Shown here one piece after another: positions 52,788 through 61,191 of a DNA stretch of 64,000 nt (position 1 is the stretch's first letter; each line of letters starts with the position of its first letter). This stretch comes from Pseudomonadota bacterium (lineage in GTDB: Bacteria > Desulfobacterota > Binatia > Binatales > Binataceae): the NCBI GenBank assembly GCA_021325355.1, contig JAJPHI010000019.1:62001-126000 (forward strand). Reading direction: 5' to 3'. A program made the position numbers and the translations under genes. Below the pieces are notes generated by a model. The model was not told the DNA's origin and ran no database searches. It saw only the letters and a program-made list of their open reading frames with translations.

Positions 52788-53681
52788 ATGCATCTGCTGT
52801 TCGCCACGATCGCGCTGCGACCCTATGTCTTTGTTTTCCTCGCGGCTTTTCTCGGTATCTCGACGATCAATTTCGGCCTTCGCACGACGCTCCTCTTCGC
52901 GTTGCTCACCTACGGCGTCGCCTGGGTCTGCGAGACCAGCTCGGTGCACAATGGCTTTCCGTTCGGCCTCTATCACTATCTGCCGACGACGCGCGGACGT
53001 GAAATCTGGGTCGGCGACGTGCCGTTTTTTGATTCACTGTCGTTCACCTTCCTGGGCTTCGCCAGCTACACCGTGGCGCTGCTGCTGGCCGCACCGGTGC
53101 TTGGTGAGCGCGGCGATCTGCGTCTGCTCGAGACGCGGGCGATCCGCCGGTCGTGGCGGGTCACGCTGCTGGCCGCGCTGCTGATGGTGATGGTTGACTG
53201 GGTGGTCGATCCGCTGAGCGTCAGGGGCGAGCGCTGGTTCCTCGGCAAAATCTTCTGGTATGACCCGCCGGGTCCGCATTTCGGCGTGCCCATCGCCAAT
53301 TATCTCGGATGGTTTTTCGTCGCGCTGATCACCATCCGAATTTTCCAATGGCTCGACTTTTACCTCGGTCGCACAACCGGCAAACCGTCGGGCATTATCC
53401 CGACCCTGTTCTGGCGCGCGCTGCTCGGACCGTTCCTCTACGTGGGCATCGTCGGCTTCGGCATCACGATGCTTTTTCGCATCGGCGCGGCGGAAATCGC
53501 GTGGGCCGCCGTTTTCATCTATCTCCCGGCGCTGGTTCTCGCCGTCCATTTCCTGACCCGCGCCGACCTGCGCGCATCGGCGGCAGAGGTGCGGCGCCAT
53601 TTCGAAGATTTCCCCTACGATGCTCCGCTCGACCCCTTGGCCGACGGCCCATCAGGTCGGATCGGTCGCCCGGATGTTTAG
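52788..53681 (+). CDS. CruF-like carotenoid 1,2-hydratase homologue (membrane protein)
   Basis: About 297 residues with seven or eight hydrophobic segments (for example VFVFLAAFLGISTINFGLRT, LLFALLTYGVAWVCETSSVH, TVALLLAAPVL, TLLAALLMVMVDWVVDPLSV and YVGIVGFGITMLF). CETSSVHNGFPFGLYHYLPT and MVDWVVDPLSVRGERWF are hallmarks of the carotenoid biosynthesis (CruF/DUF422) family, which adds water to terminal double bonds of carotenoids. ATG at 52788, three bases after the hpnA stop, is preferred to ATG at 52758 inside hpnA; neither has a strong ribosome site. It overlaps the convergent hpnG by 4 bp. Its substrate here could be a carotenoid made elsewhere or a hopanoid-pathway polyene. Confidence 0.82.
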   Translation: MHLLFATIALRPYVFVFLAAFLGISTINFGLRTTLLFALLTYGVAWVCETSSVHNGFPFGLYHYLPTTRGREIWVGDVPFFDSLSFTFLGFASYTVALLLAAPVLGERGDLRLLETRAIRRSWRVTLLAALLMVMVDWVVDPLSVRGERWFLGKIFWYDPPGPHFGVPIANYLGWFFVALITIRIFQWLDFYLGRTTGKPSGIIPTLFWRALLGPFLYVGIVGFGITMLFRIGAAEIAWAAVFIYLPALVLAVHFLTRADLRASAAEVRRHFEDFPYDAPLDPLADGPSGRIGRPDV

Positions 53682-54436
53682 GCTCCGACGGGGCCGTTGG
53701 TCAGGATCGCCTCGATGGCGATCGCCGCGTTCTCGGCGGCGATTCTCAAGTCGCGCAGCAGGCGCAGCGACGCGGCGACAAGGCGCGGCTTCCGCACAAT
53801 CAGCCGTACCGCTGCGGCCAGACGAATTCGCCCATCCGCATCGGTGAGCAGTGCTCCTTCGAGGTCTTGAGCGGCGGTGTCCATGATCGCCCGCACGACC
53901 GTAAAAGGAAGCGCGCGGCTGGCCGCCTGCTGCGCGATCACCGCGCTCTCCATATCCACCGCGATCGCGCCCAGCGTCGCGCGAATCCGGCGTTTTTCCG
54001 CCGCGGTCGCGACCACGCGTCGCGAGGTGATGATTGCGCCGCGGGTGTGTTTGATGCGCTGGCTTTGCAGCCCGCTCAGCGCGGCGGTCAGATGGACGGG
54101 CGAAACCTCCAATTGATGCTCAGTCGTGAAGCTGTCCTCCCGTCGCAGCATCAGGCGATCGCCCACGACGACGTCGCCGATGCCCAGCTCCTCATGCAAC
54201 GCCCCGGCCACACCGGCGATCATCACGCCGCTTACATCCTCGAGGTTGTCCAACGCAAGACCGGCTGTTGCCTGCGCCCGCCGGATACCGATTCCGCTGA
54301 CGACCAGTGCAACTTCCTGTTCGCCGAGGCGGCCCCGATAGCCGCGCAGCCCGGGCCGGCCGAGGCGCTCGGGCCGCCTAAGCCGCGCGCGCAACGGCCC
54401 GAGCTCGGCCCCAAACGCGCAGAAAACGACCATCAT
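53678..54436 (-). CDS. hpnG: Hopanoid-associated nucleoside phosphorylase
   Basis: A 252-residue phosphorylase that removes adenine from adenosylhopane to give ribosylhopane derivatives. VALVVSGIGIRRAQATAGLA, VMIAGVAGALHEELGIGDVV and AIAVDMESAVIAQQAASRAL (with the M-E-S purine site) are the phosphorylase/MTAN-fold signatures. It acts directly after HpnH. It is on the opposite strand to the rest of the operon, overlapping the CruF-like gene by 4 bp at the 3' end and diverging from hpnK across 54 bp. The hopanoid genes therefore form at least two transcripts. Confidence 0.92.
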   Translation of the reverse strand: MMVVFCAFGAELGPLRARLRRPERLGRPGLRGYRGRLGEQEVALVVSGIGIRRAQATAGLALDNLEDVSGVMIAGVAGALHEELGIGDVVVGDRLMLRREDSFTTEHQLEVSPVHLTAALSGLQSQRIKHTRGAIITSRRVVATAAEKRRIRATLGAIAVDMESAVIAQQAASRALPFTVVRAIMDTAAQDLEGALLTDADGRIRLAAAVRLIVRKPRLVAASLRLLRDLRIAAENAAIAIEAILTNGPVGA

Positions 54437-54490
54437 CGCGCGGCTGCTTGAGGAGCATCTGCCGCCGACACAAAATGGCGGGATACAGCG

Positions 54491-55378
54491 ATGGTCTCAT
54501 CGTCGAGCGCTAACAAGGTTCCAGGCGACAACGGCTCAGCTCCTTTCAAAGCCCTGATCGTTACTGCCGACGATTTCGGTCTCTCGCGTGAAATCAATGC
54601 CGGTGTCTTGAAGGCCCATCGCGACGGCATCCTCACCGCCGCAAGCCTGATCGTCGCCGGTGAGGCCTGCGAAGAGGCCGCGTCCTTGGCGCGGGAAACT
54701 GCGACGCTCGACGTCGGGCTGCATCTGGTGGTCTGTCGTGGGCGCGCCCTCACCCGATCGCCGCTCGTCGATAGCGCCGGCGCGTTTGCCCACAACCCGA
54801 CGCTGACCGGAATACGCTACTTCTTCAATCGGCGCCTGAGGTCTCATCTCCGCGACGAAATCCGCGCCCAAATCGATCGGCATCTGAGTCTCGTCGGCTA
54901 TCTGAAGCATATCGATGGACATCTCAACTTTCACGTTCATCCGGTGATTGCCGATCTGACGGTCGAACTGGCAAGTGAATACCATGTCTCCAGTATCCGC
55001 GTCCCGCGCGAGCCGGTTTTCACCACGCTGCGTCTCGCGCGCGACCACGCCCCGCGCAAGGCGGTTGAGGCGCTGATTTTTCGCGCGCTCTCGCGTCGCA
55101 CGCGCCGGCTGCTCGACGCCCATAACCTCCGCACCAGCGATTATCTCTTCGGGCTCCATCAGAGCGGCCATCTGTCCGCGGGCTACGTACGCGGTCTTAT
55201 CCCGCGATTACCTCCCGGTCTGACGGAACTCTATTTTCATCCGGCGCTCGATATCGGCGCCGTGCCGCCCCCGGCGGCCGCACAGGCCGAAGTCGCCATC
55301 CTGACGGACCCGATGATCCGCAGGGCACTCGCGAGCAGCGGCGTGCGCCTGACCAGCTTCGCCCGGCTTGCAAGCTGA
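54491..55378 (+). CDS. hpnK: Hopanoid biosynthesis-associated YdjC-type deacetylase
   Basis: A 295-residue YdjC/ChbG-fold deacetylase. LIVTADDFGLSREINAGVLK is the metal-binding start (Asp-Asp pair), LDVGLHLVVCRGRALTRSPL follows, and LKHIDGHLNFHVHPVIADLT carries the His ligands. In characterised bacteria HpnK removes the acetyl group from GlcNAc-bacteriohopanetetrol. No hpnI (GlcNAc transferase) lies in this window, so its substrate must be made by genes elsewhere or differ. ATG at 54491 diverges from hpnG over 54 bp. Confidence 0.9.
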   Translation: MVSSSSANKVPGDNGSAPFKALIVTADDFGLSREINAGVLKAHRDGILTAASLIVAGEACEEAASLARETATLDVGLHLVVCRGRALTRSPLVDSAGAFAHNPTLTGIRYFFNRRLRSHLRDEIRAQIDRHLSLVGYLKHIDGHLNFHVHPVIADLTVELASEYHVSSIRVPREPVFTTLRLARDHAPRKAVEALIFRALSRRTRRLLDAHNLRTSDYLFGLHQSGHLSAGYVRGLIPRLPPGLTELYFHPALDIGAVPPPAAAQAEVAILTDPMIRRALASSGVRLTSFARLAS

Positions 55379-55443
55379 GCGGGCGGCCGTGGCGCGCGCG
55401 GCGGCCATAAATCTGCTAGGTTCTTCGCCTCGGAGGCCTGGTC

Positions 55444-56592
55444 ATGTCAACGCTGCCCGACCACGAAATCGTTGAAGCCGTTCGTCGTTTCGTTGACCGC
55501 GACGTTATCCCGGTCGCCACTGAACTCGAACACAACGACGAGTATCCGCACGCCCTCGTCGGCAAGATGAAGGAGCTGGGTCTGTTCGGCGCGACCATCC
55601 CGCAGGAGCATGGCGGCCTCGGCCTCAGTTTCGTCACCTACGCCCATGTCATGTCAGAGCTGTCGCGCGGATGGATGAGCCTTGCCGGCGTCATCAACAG
55701 TCATCTGATCATGGCCTTCATCATCGCCAATCACGGGACCGAGGAGCAGAAACGCCGTTTCCTACCCGCGATGGCGACCGGCGAAAAGCGCGGCGGCCTC
55801 GCCCTGACCGAACCGCATGCCGGCAGCGACGTTCAATCGCTGCGCACCACGGCGATCCGCCACGGCGACAGTTATGTGGTCTCGGGCGCCAAGATGTTCA
55901 TCACGAATGCGCGGTACGGCACGATGCTCGCCGTCGCTGCCAAAACCAATCCCAAAGCCGAACCCGCCTACGCCGGCATCAGTGTGTTCGCCGTCGAGAA
56001 GAACGAACACGGCCCGACCGTGAGCCGTCAATTGAAGAAACTGGGCTACAAGGGCCTCGACACCTGCGAGGTGCTGTTCGAAGACCTCGCGGTTCCGGCA
56101 GACAACCTGATCGGCGGCCGCGAGGGCGAGGGCTTCAAACAGCTCATGAGCGCGCTCGAGGTCGGCCGGATCAATGTAGCCGCGCGCGCCGTCGGTGTCG
56201 GCCAGGCCGCCTTCGAACACGCCATCCGCTACGCTCAGCAACGCAGCGCCTTCGGCAAACCGATCGCGCAGCATCAGGCGGTCCAACTGATGCTCGCTGA
56301 TATGGGCACGCGCCTCCAGGCAGCGCGTCTGATGGTCGAGCACGCGGCGCAGAAAAAGGACGCCGGCGAACGCTGTGACGTAGAGGCCGGGATGGCCAAG
56401 CTGTTCGCCTCTGAAGCCTGCGCCAAGATGACCCTTGACGCGATGCGCGTGCTCGGCGGCTACGGCTACATGGCGGAGTTCCCGGTCGAGCGCTTCTATC
56501 GCGATGCTCCGCTGATGATGATTGGCGAGGGCACCAACGAGATTCAGGCACTCGTCATTGCGCGTGGTCTCCTGGCGCGCCATCCGATCTAG
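55444..56592 (+). CDS. Acyl-CoA dehydrogenase
   Basis: A 382-residue flavoenzyme with the complete classical signature: GGLALTEPHAGSDVQSLRTT, KLGYKGLDTCEVLFEDL, YAQQRSAFGKPIAQHQAVQL and the catalytic Glu in APLMMIGEGTNEIQALVIAR (about residue 360). It oxidises acyl-CoA to the trans-2-enoyl-CoA with FAD. In contrast to the homologue at 12490 nothing important is missing. ATG with CGGAGG upstream. It follows hpnK by 65 bp and may be its own unit; a connection with hopanoids is not shown. Confidence 0.9.
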   Translation: MSTLPDHEIVEAVRRFVDRDVIPVATELEHNDEYPHALVGKMKELGLFGATIPQEHGGLGLSFVTYAHVMSELSRGWMSLAGVINSHLIMAFIIANHGTEEQKRRFLPAMATGEKRGGLALTEPHAGSDVQSLRTTAIRHGDSYVVSGAKMFITNARYGTMLAVAAKTNPKAEPAYAGISVFAVEKNEHGPTVSRQLKKLGYKGLDTCEVLFEDLAVPADNLIGGREGEGFKQLMSALEVGRINVAARAVGVGQAAFEHAIRYAQQRSAFGKPIAQHQAVQLMLADMGTRLQAARLMVEHAAQKKDAGERCDVEAGMAKLFASEACAKMTLDAMRVLGGYGYMAEFPVERFYRDAPLMMIGEGTNEIQALVIARGLLARHPI

Positions 56593-56731
56593 GACGCATC
56601 GAGGCATCCGCCGTCGGCCACATAGCCGCAGGTTTGCTCGTCGCTCGCCTGAGCGATCAAATGCGACCGACTTTGATCCGGAGCGTCGTGCCCGGTCTCC
56701 ATCCGCACAGGAAAAGCAGCCGGCCGCGGAT

Positions 56732-57145
56732 TCAGCCCATCTGCGGCATCTTCGGCACCTTCGCCAGCGCCGGATTCATATGGTCCCACGGCTGCGCGCT
56801 CGACGTGTAGATGTCCATCATCGGCTTGAAGATGCTCGGATCGTCGAGGCTGCCCGCCGTCAATACGATCAGATCGGGCGCGAACGACGGTTCGCTGAAC
56901 AGGCGCGATCCGCAGTTCGGACAAAAGGCCCGCTTCGCCGGACTGCCGCTGTCGGCTTTCGATTCGTAATACTTCACGGTGCCGGTGATCTTCACGGCGC
57001 TGCGCGGTACGCCGATTGCCGGGTTGTAGGCGCCGCCGCCCGCCCTTTGGCAGTCGCGGCAATGACAGTTACCCATGAACACCGGATCGCCGGTGCACTC
57101 ATAGCGCACCGCTCCGCACATACATCCGCCCTGTGCCGCCGCCAT
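56732..57145 (-). CDS. GFA/CENP-V-type zinc protein
   Basis: A 137-residue protein of the glutathione-dependent formaldehyde-activating (Gfa/CENP-V) fold. Zinc-binding cysteines are in QGGCMCGAVRY, MGNCHCRDCQRAGGGA and RAFCPNCGSRLFSEP. The family includes Gfa but most members bind glutathione-like thiols or have unknown roles, so formaldehyde activity is not claimed. ATG at 57145 is chosen because AAGGAGG lies eight bases before it; an extended frame to 57322 is not needed. It diverges from a similar gene at 57321. Confidence 0.88.
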   Translation of the reverse strand: MAAAQGGCMCGAVRYECTGDPVFMGNCHCRDCQRAGGGAYNPAIGVPRSAVKITGTVKYYESKADSGSPAKRAFCPNCGSRLFSEPSFAPDLIVLTAGSLDDPSIFKPMMDIYTSSAQPWDHMNPALAKVPKMPQMG

Positions 57146-57320
57146 AACTCCGTCCTCCTTGTCGCGTGCGCCCCAACTGTGTCGCAGAGGGGTGGGCGAC
57201 GCAATGGCCTTTTTTCCGCAAGCGTCGGCAGCATCGGGCGATGGACCCGGCTCGCGGTCCGGCGTAAGCTTCGCGACCATCAACCCGACGTGAAAAGCAG
57301 CCCACGGGAGGATGACCCTC

Positions 57321-57704
57321 ATGAGCGAGGCGAATGAACGATTCGAGGGCGGATGCTTATGCGGCGCCGTTCGCTTCGTTGCGAACGGCCGCCCGGCGGC
57401 GATCTATTGGTGCCACTGCCAGAGCTGTCGGCGCCATACCGGCGCGCCGGTCGCGGTCTTTGCCGCCTTCAATCCCGAAAGCTACACGGTAACCAGAGGC
57501 GAGATAACCAAATTCGATTCGACCCCCGGGCAAACGCGACGCGGCTTCTGCGCGCGATGCGGTTCGACGCTCACCTGCGAGAGCCTGCCGACGACCGACC
57601 TGACCCACTTTCACGTCGGAGCGTTCGACGATCCCGCGCGGCTGGCTCCTTCGACCAAGCAATATTTCCCCGAAGAACGTCTGCCGTGGCTCCATCTGGG
57701 CTGA
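57321..57704 (+). CDS. Second GFA/CENP-V-type zinc protein
   Basis: A 127-residue member of the same family as the divergent neighbour. Cys motifs: EGGCLCGAVRF, WCHCQSCRRHTGAP and RGFCARCGSTLTCES. The end differs from the neighbour (EERLPWLHLG), and the two are only moderately alike, so they look like old paralogues. ATG at 57321 with GGGAGG nine bases upstream is preferred over ATG at 57312. It is followed by the next gene after 14 bp. Confidence 0.87.
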   Translation: MSEANERFEGGCLCGAVRFVANGRPAAIYWCHCQSCRRHTGAPVAVFAAFNPESYTVTRGEITKFDSTPGQTRRGFCARCGSTLTCESLPTTDLTHFHVGAFDDPARLAPSTKQYFPEERLPWLHLG

Positions 57705-57718
57705 GGAAGCGCACACCA

Positions 57719-58465
57719 ATGATCGACCATCCCAGGGGCAATTACAGTTTTATTCGCGGCGTTGCCGCCTATGCCGCAGGCGTCCGCGCCCATCCCGGCT
57801 ACGCGATCGTTTACGCGAGACTCCGCCGGTTGGCGCCGCTCGAGCGCGGCTATCAACTGATTGAACAGCATCTCCGGGAACAGTCGCGTCCGCCGGCCGC
57901 CTTGTGCGGGATGCAACTGCGGATTCCCAAGCCGCTCACCCGCGACGAATTCGAGGGTTTCAACCGCCCTTATATAGAACAGTTGCGCCGATGGGGCCTC
58001 GAAGTGGACGGTGCGAACCCGGTCGCGCGGACCAACGTCGCGCCTGCCGCCCCGTCGATCAGCGAGCCGATGCTGGCCGGTTTCTTTTACACCGTGCCCG
58101 CCGCGACCGTATCGCCGACCTGGCTTATAGCCGGCGTCCCGGAGTTCATCGCGCGCGACGGCAAACTCGCCGTCGCCGCGCCGGGCGACACCTCAGGCGA
58201 CGGCCTCCGTAACAAACTTGAAACGATTCTTGAAGCTGCGGGAGAACGCCTCGCGCAGTTGGCGACGCGCTGGCACGATGCGACGGCGATAAGTCTCTAC
58301 ACCGTGCACGACCTTCATCCACTGCTGGCGCCCCTGATCCTGCCAACGATCGGCGAAACTGCGCACCGCGGCCTGACCCTTCATTACGGGCGACCGCCGG
58401 TGAGCGGCCTCGAGATCGAACTCGATGCGTGGGCGGTCAGCCGCGAGCTGGTCCTCGACTTATAG
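57719..58465 (+). CDS. CnbZ/RidA-like conserved protein (possible 2-aminomuconate deaminase homologue)
   Basis: A 248-residue protein beginning MIDHPRGNYSFIRGVAAYAA. The phrases LCGMQLRIPKPLTRDEFEGF, NRPYIEQLRRWGLEVDGANP and VARTNVAPA recall the 2-amino-5-chloromuconate deaminase (CnbZ) group and RidA-like folds. I recognise this only by general resemblance and do not assert the reaction. ATG at 57719 with GAGGAAGC upstream is the sensible start. It is followed by an LLM oxidoreductase after 9 bp, so the two are probably co-transcribed, perhaps in degradation of an aromatic or amino-enoate compound. Confidence 0.55.
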   Translation: MIDHPRGNYSFIRGVAAYAAGVRAHPGYAIVYARLRRLAPLERGYQLIEQHLREQSRPPAALCGMQLRIPKPLTRDEFEGFNRPYIEQLRRWGLEVDGANPVARTNVAPAAPSISEPMLAGFFYTVPAATVSPTWLIAGVPEFIARDGKLAVAAPGDTSGDGLRNKLETILEAAGERLAQLATRWHDATAISLYTVHDLHPLLAPLILPTIGETAHRGLTLHYGRPPVSGLEIELDAWAVSRELVLDL

Positions 58466-58474
58466 GAGTCCCAG

Positions 58475-59485
58475 ATGAAATTCGGCTACCTTCTGGATTT
58501 TCGCCAGCCCGCGGATTTGCTTCCGTCGGACAGCGCGACGTTCTATCGCGCGATGTTCGAGCAGGTTGATTTCGTCGACCAGGCGGGATTCGACTCGATA
58601 TGGATTACCGAGCATCATTTTGTCGAGGACGGCTATCTGGCGGCAGCCATGCCGATGCTGGCGGCGATCGCGGCGCGAACGCGTAACGTCACGGTCGGCA
58701 GCTACGTTATCCTCGTGCCCTTTTATCATCCGTTGCGTCTGGCCGAAGACACCGCTCTGATCGATGTCATCGCGAACGGACGGCTGCGGCTGGGTCTCGG
58801 TATCGCCTACCGCCTCGAAGAATTCGAGGTCTTTGGCGTGCCGCGCAAGGAACGGCTCGGACGCACGCTCGAAACGATCGAAATCCTGAAGCGAGCATGG
58901 ACGGGCGAGCGCTTCAGTTTTGCCGGCAAGTACTTCTCGTTCAAGGACGCCCTGGTGCGACCCCGGCCGATCTCGAGACCCTATCCGGAGTTGTTGTGGG
59001 GCGGGATGGCGCCGGAGGCGATCCGCCGCGGAGCCCGCCTCGATATGGGTTTCGCCTGCAACCTCGGCGCGCGTGAAATCCGGATCTTTCACGAGGCCTT
59101 GCGCGAGCTCAACAAGGATCCGAGCGATTACAGTGTCGTCGCCAGCCGGACCGTTTTCGTCGCCGACAGCGAGGAAGAGGCCTGGCGCACGATTGAACCA
59201 TATCTCATGTATCAGATGAGATTGTACGGAGAGTGGCTCGCCGCGGGACAAATCACCACCGGCCACTTCAAGCCGGATCGCGAGGCGCTGCGGCGCGGCG
59301 CGATTATCGGGCCACCCGCGACCGTGGCGGCGCGGCTCGGTGAGTTTATCGCGAACTCGGCGGCGACCGAGGTTGTTATCACCAGCCAGCTACCGGGTCT
59401 GGAACCGGCCAAGGCGATGCGCTCGCTGCAGCGCTTCACCACCGAGGTGCTGCCGGCGTTGCGCGCGGCGCCTCAGAGATCCTGA
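58475..59485 (+). CDS. LLM-class flavin-dependent oxidoreductase
   Basis: A 336-residue luciferase-like monooxygenase. MKFGYLLDFRQPADLLPSDS starts the barrel. AGFDSIWITEHHFVEDGYLA, GSYVILVPFYHPLRLAEDTA, LIDVIANGRLRLGLGIAYRL and EELFGVPRKERLGRT-type strands follow. The length and EHHF motif are nearer to FMN-using alkanal-monooxygenase-like members than to the shorter protein at 39688. Substrate unknown. The last 13 bp overlap the convergent fur gene. Confidence 0.87.
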   Translation: MKFGYLLDFRQPADLLPSDSATFYRAMFEQVDFVDQAGFDSIWITEHHFVEDGYLAAAMPMLAAIAARTRNVTVGSYVILVPFYHPLRLAEDTALIDVIANGRLRLGLGIAYRLEEFEVFGVPRKERLGRTLETIEILKRAWTGERFSFAGKYFSFKDALVRPRPISRPYPELLWGGMAPEAIRRGARLDMGFACNLGAREIRIFHEALRELNKDPSDYSVVASRTVFVADSEEEAWRTIEPYLMYQMRLYGEWLAAGQITTGHFKPDREALRRGAIIGPPATVAARLGEFIANSAATEVVITSQLPGLEPAKAMRSLQRFTTEVLPALRAAPQRS

Positions 59486-59979
59486 TCGCCCGCTTTGGCG
59501 GCGCAATCGGCGCAACGCCCATAGAGTTCGAGCTTGTGACGATGGAGCGTCACGCCGAGGCGGCGGGCGATATTCCGCTGCATCCGCTCGATCGCCTCGT
59601 CCTCGAACTCGAGGATCCGTCCGCAATCCTCGCAGATGAAGTGATCGTGGTGATGCTCGCCGACCACCTCGTAGCGCGCCTGCCCTTCATCGAAATGGCG
59701 CTCGGAAAGAAGCCCGCAGTCTTTCAGCAGCTTGAGCGTGCGATAAATCGTCGCATAACCGACGTGCGGGTTGATGCGCTTGACCTCCGCGTAGAGCTCT
59801 TCGGCGCTGACGTGGCGGCTCAAGGCGAAGAAGACCCGGGCGATATCGTCGCGCGGCGCGGTGGATTTGAGGGCGCGCTCGCGCAGCCGCGCATGGAACA
59901 ACGCCATCCGCTGCTCGGCGCGGCGATTCTTAGCAGGACCGCCGACGTCCGTCTCGCCGTCTGCCGCGATCCGGGCCAT
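59473..59979 (-). CDS. fur: Fur-family ferric uptake regulator
   Basis: A 168-residue Fur-type metal regulator. The winged helix reads HVSAEELYAEVKRINPHVGY and ATIYRTLKLLKDCGLLSERH. Metal sites are HHHDHF (residues 109-114) and the structural zinc pairs C-x2-C at Cys116/Cys119 (ICEDCGRILEF) and Cys156/Cys159 (RCADCA). ATG at 59979 is preferred, and a shorter start at 59907 is possible. The first 25 or so residues are an extension over E. coli Fur. It lies 10 bp after the 99-residue gene. The specific metal (iron, zinc, manganese) is not decided by sequence. Confidence 0.9.
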   Translation of the reverse strand: MARIAADGETDVGGPAKNRRAEQRMALFHARLRERALKSTAPRDDIARVFFALSRHVSAEELYAEVKRINPHVGYATIYRTLKLLKDCGLLSERHFDEGQARYEVVGEHHHDHFICEDCGRILEFEDEAIERMQRNIARRLGVTLHRHKLELYGRCADCAAKAGDQDL

Positions 59980-59989
59980 AACGTTCCAA

Positions 59990-60289
59990 TCAGGCGGCCT
60001 CCGCGCCGCGCTGCAACAAGCGCCGCGCGGCCGGGGAGAGATAGAGTTCCTCGTGAGGCAGTTCGCGGATGGTATCGGCCAACAGCTCGATCTGATCGGC
60101 GGCCGGCATGTCACGGTCCAGGATGAGCAGCCGCTGATTGCGCAGACAGCATCGCCCCCCGCGGGCCCGATAACCAATCTCGCGCAGCAGCTTTTCGCGC
60201 CTTACTTCAAGGCCGAGGCGGCGCGCCGCTTCGCTCAATTCCTCTGCCAACTGTTGTTGCCGCACCGTCTCTCTGCCCATGACCCGCAT
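59990..60289 (-). CDS. Small conserved protein upstream of fur
   Basis: A 99-residue charged protein: RQQQLAEELSEAARRLGLEV, RREKLLREIGYRARGGRCCL and DRDMPAADQIELLADTIREL. The paired Cys in GGRCCLRN and the regular Leu/Glu pattern point to a compact helical protein. I do not recognise a family. Only 10 bp separate it from fur, so the two are likely to be co-transcribed and it may be controlled with, or modulate, metal regulation. A start at 60280 (MGRE) is equally possible. Confidence 0.6.
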   Translation of the reverse strand: MRVMGRETVRQQQLAEELSEAARRLGLEVRREKLLREIGYRARGGRCCLRNQRLLILDRDMPAADQIELLADTIRELPHEELYLSPAARRLLQRGAEAA

Positions 60290-60537
60290 GCCTTAACCGA
60301 ACAGTTTAGCCGCGCTTCGCCGTACCGCCATCGTTCCACGCGTTCGCGTTTCGGCCTCGCGCTGACATTCTAGCCGAGCCTCCGCAGGCACGCACCTCTG
60401 ATCGTGATTATTCGCCCGGCGCCAGGCAAGGCGAATCGCTCGGACGCGCCCCTTCGGGTTTGTCCACGCGGAATCTGACTCCGCCAGCGGCCGACGCGAG
60501 GCGATAGAGCGCGCGGCGCGGATACCCGTCGCGAGGC

Positions 60538-61161
60538 TTACTCGATTGCCGTCGAAGAGAGCGGCGGCGCCCCGCCCTTCGAGGGACTCACCGGCGCTTC
60601 GCTCAATGCCGGTCGCGACGTCGTGGCGCTGCTCGCGCCACCCGCCGACGGCATCGCGGTCGCGCCACTATCGATCGGCGCCGGCGTCACGGGCTGGGCT
60701 GCGGCGGAATATGACGCCGATCCTGCAGCCGCGGTGCTCGAAGAAGCCGCCGCGTTGGATGACCCATCCGGGGCAGCCGAGGTCGCCGTCGGTCCGCTGA
60801 AATGCACCGGCTGCTTCCCCGCCACCATGTCCGGCGTCAGAACGTAGTCACCGCCCAAAGAGCTGCGCCAGATCGTATCCGCCACCTGCTTGTTCCCGCC
60901 GGTCAGCACGTAACCGGCGCCGCCGCCGATTCCGCCGAGGATCCCATAGACGAGCTTGGCGGGAATATAGAGGACATTACCGGCAACCGTACCCGCGCCG
61001 ATTCCGACCCCTTTCCAGTTGACACCGTTTTCCGGAGGTTGCGGAACCTGCGGCGAGGTGCCGACCGGCGCCGAACTAGTGGTTTGTGCGAGGGCCAGAC
61101 CGGCCGTCGCCAGCAGGAGCAACGCCGTCAGTCCTGGCAGGCATTTCCGTTGACGCCGCAT
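60538..61161 (-). CDS. Secreted/periplasmic glycine-rich protein of unknown function
   Basis: A 207-residue protein with a clear signal peptide (RRQRKCLPGLTALLLLATAG then LALAQ, cleavage after ALA). The mature part has a conserved-looking core NVLYIPAKLVYGILGGIGGG, AGYVLTGGNKQVADTIWRSS and LGGDYVLTPDMVAGKQPVHF, with a glycine-rich hydrophobic helix. The C-terminal 80 residues are Ala/Ser/Pro-rich and low in complexity. Similar small proteins occur in deltaproteobacterial-grade genomes without known function. The 248 bp between it and the fur-linked gene show nothing further. Confidence 0.72.
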   Translation of the reverse strand: MRRQRKCLPGLTALLLLATAGLALAQTTSSAPVGTSPQVPQPPENGVNWKGVGIGAGTVAGNVLYIPAKLVYGILGGIGGGAGYVLTGGNKQVADTIWRSSLGGDYVLTPDMVAGKQPVHFSGPTATSAAPDGSSNAAASSSTAAAGSASYSAAAQPVTPAPIDSGATAMPSAGGASSATTSRPALSEAPVSPSKGGAPPLSSTAIE

Positions 61162-61191
61162 GTTTCACGTCCTCCACCCATCGGATTAAAC

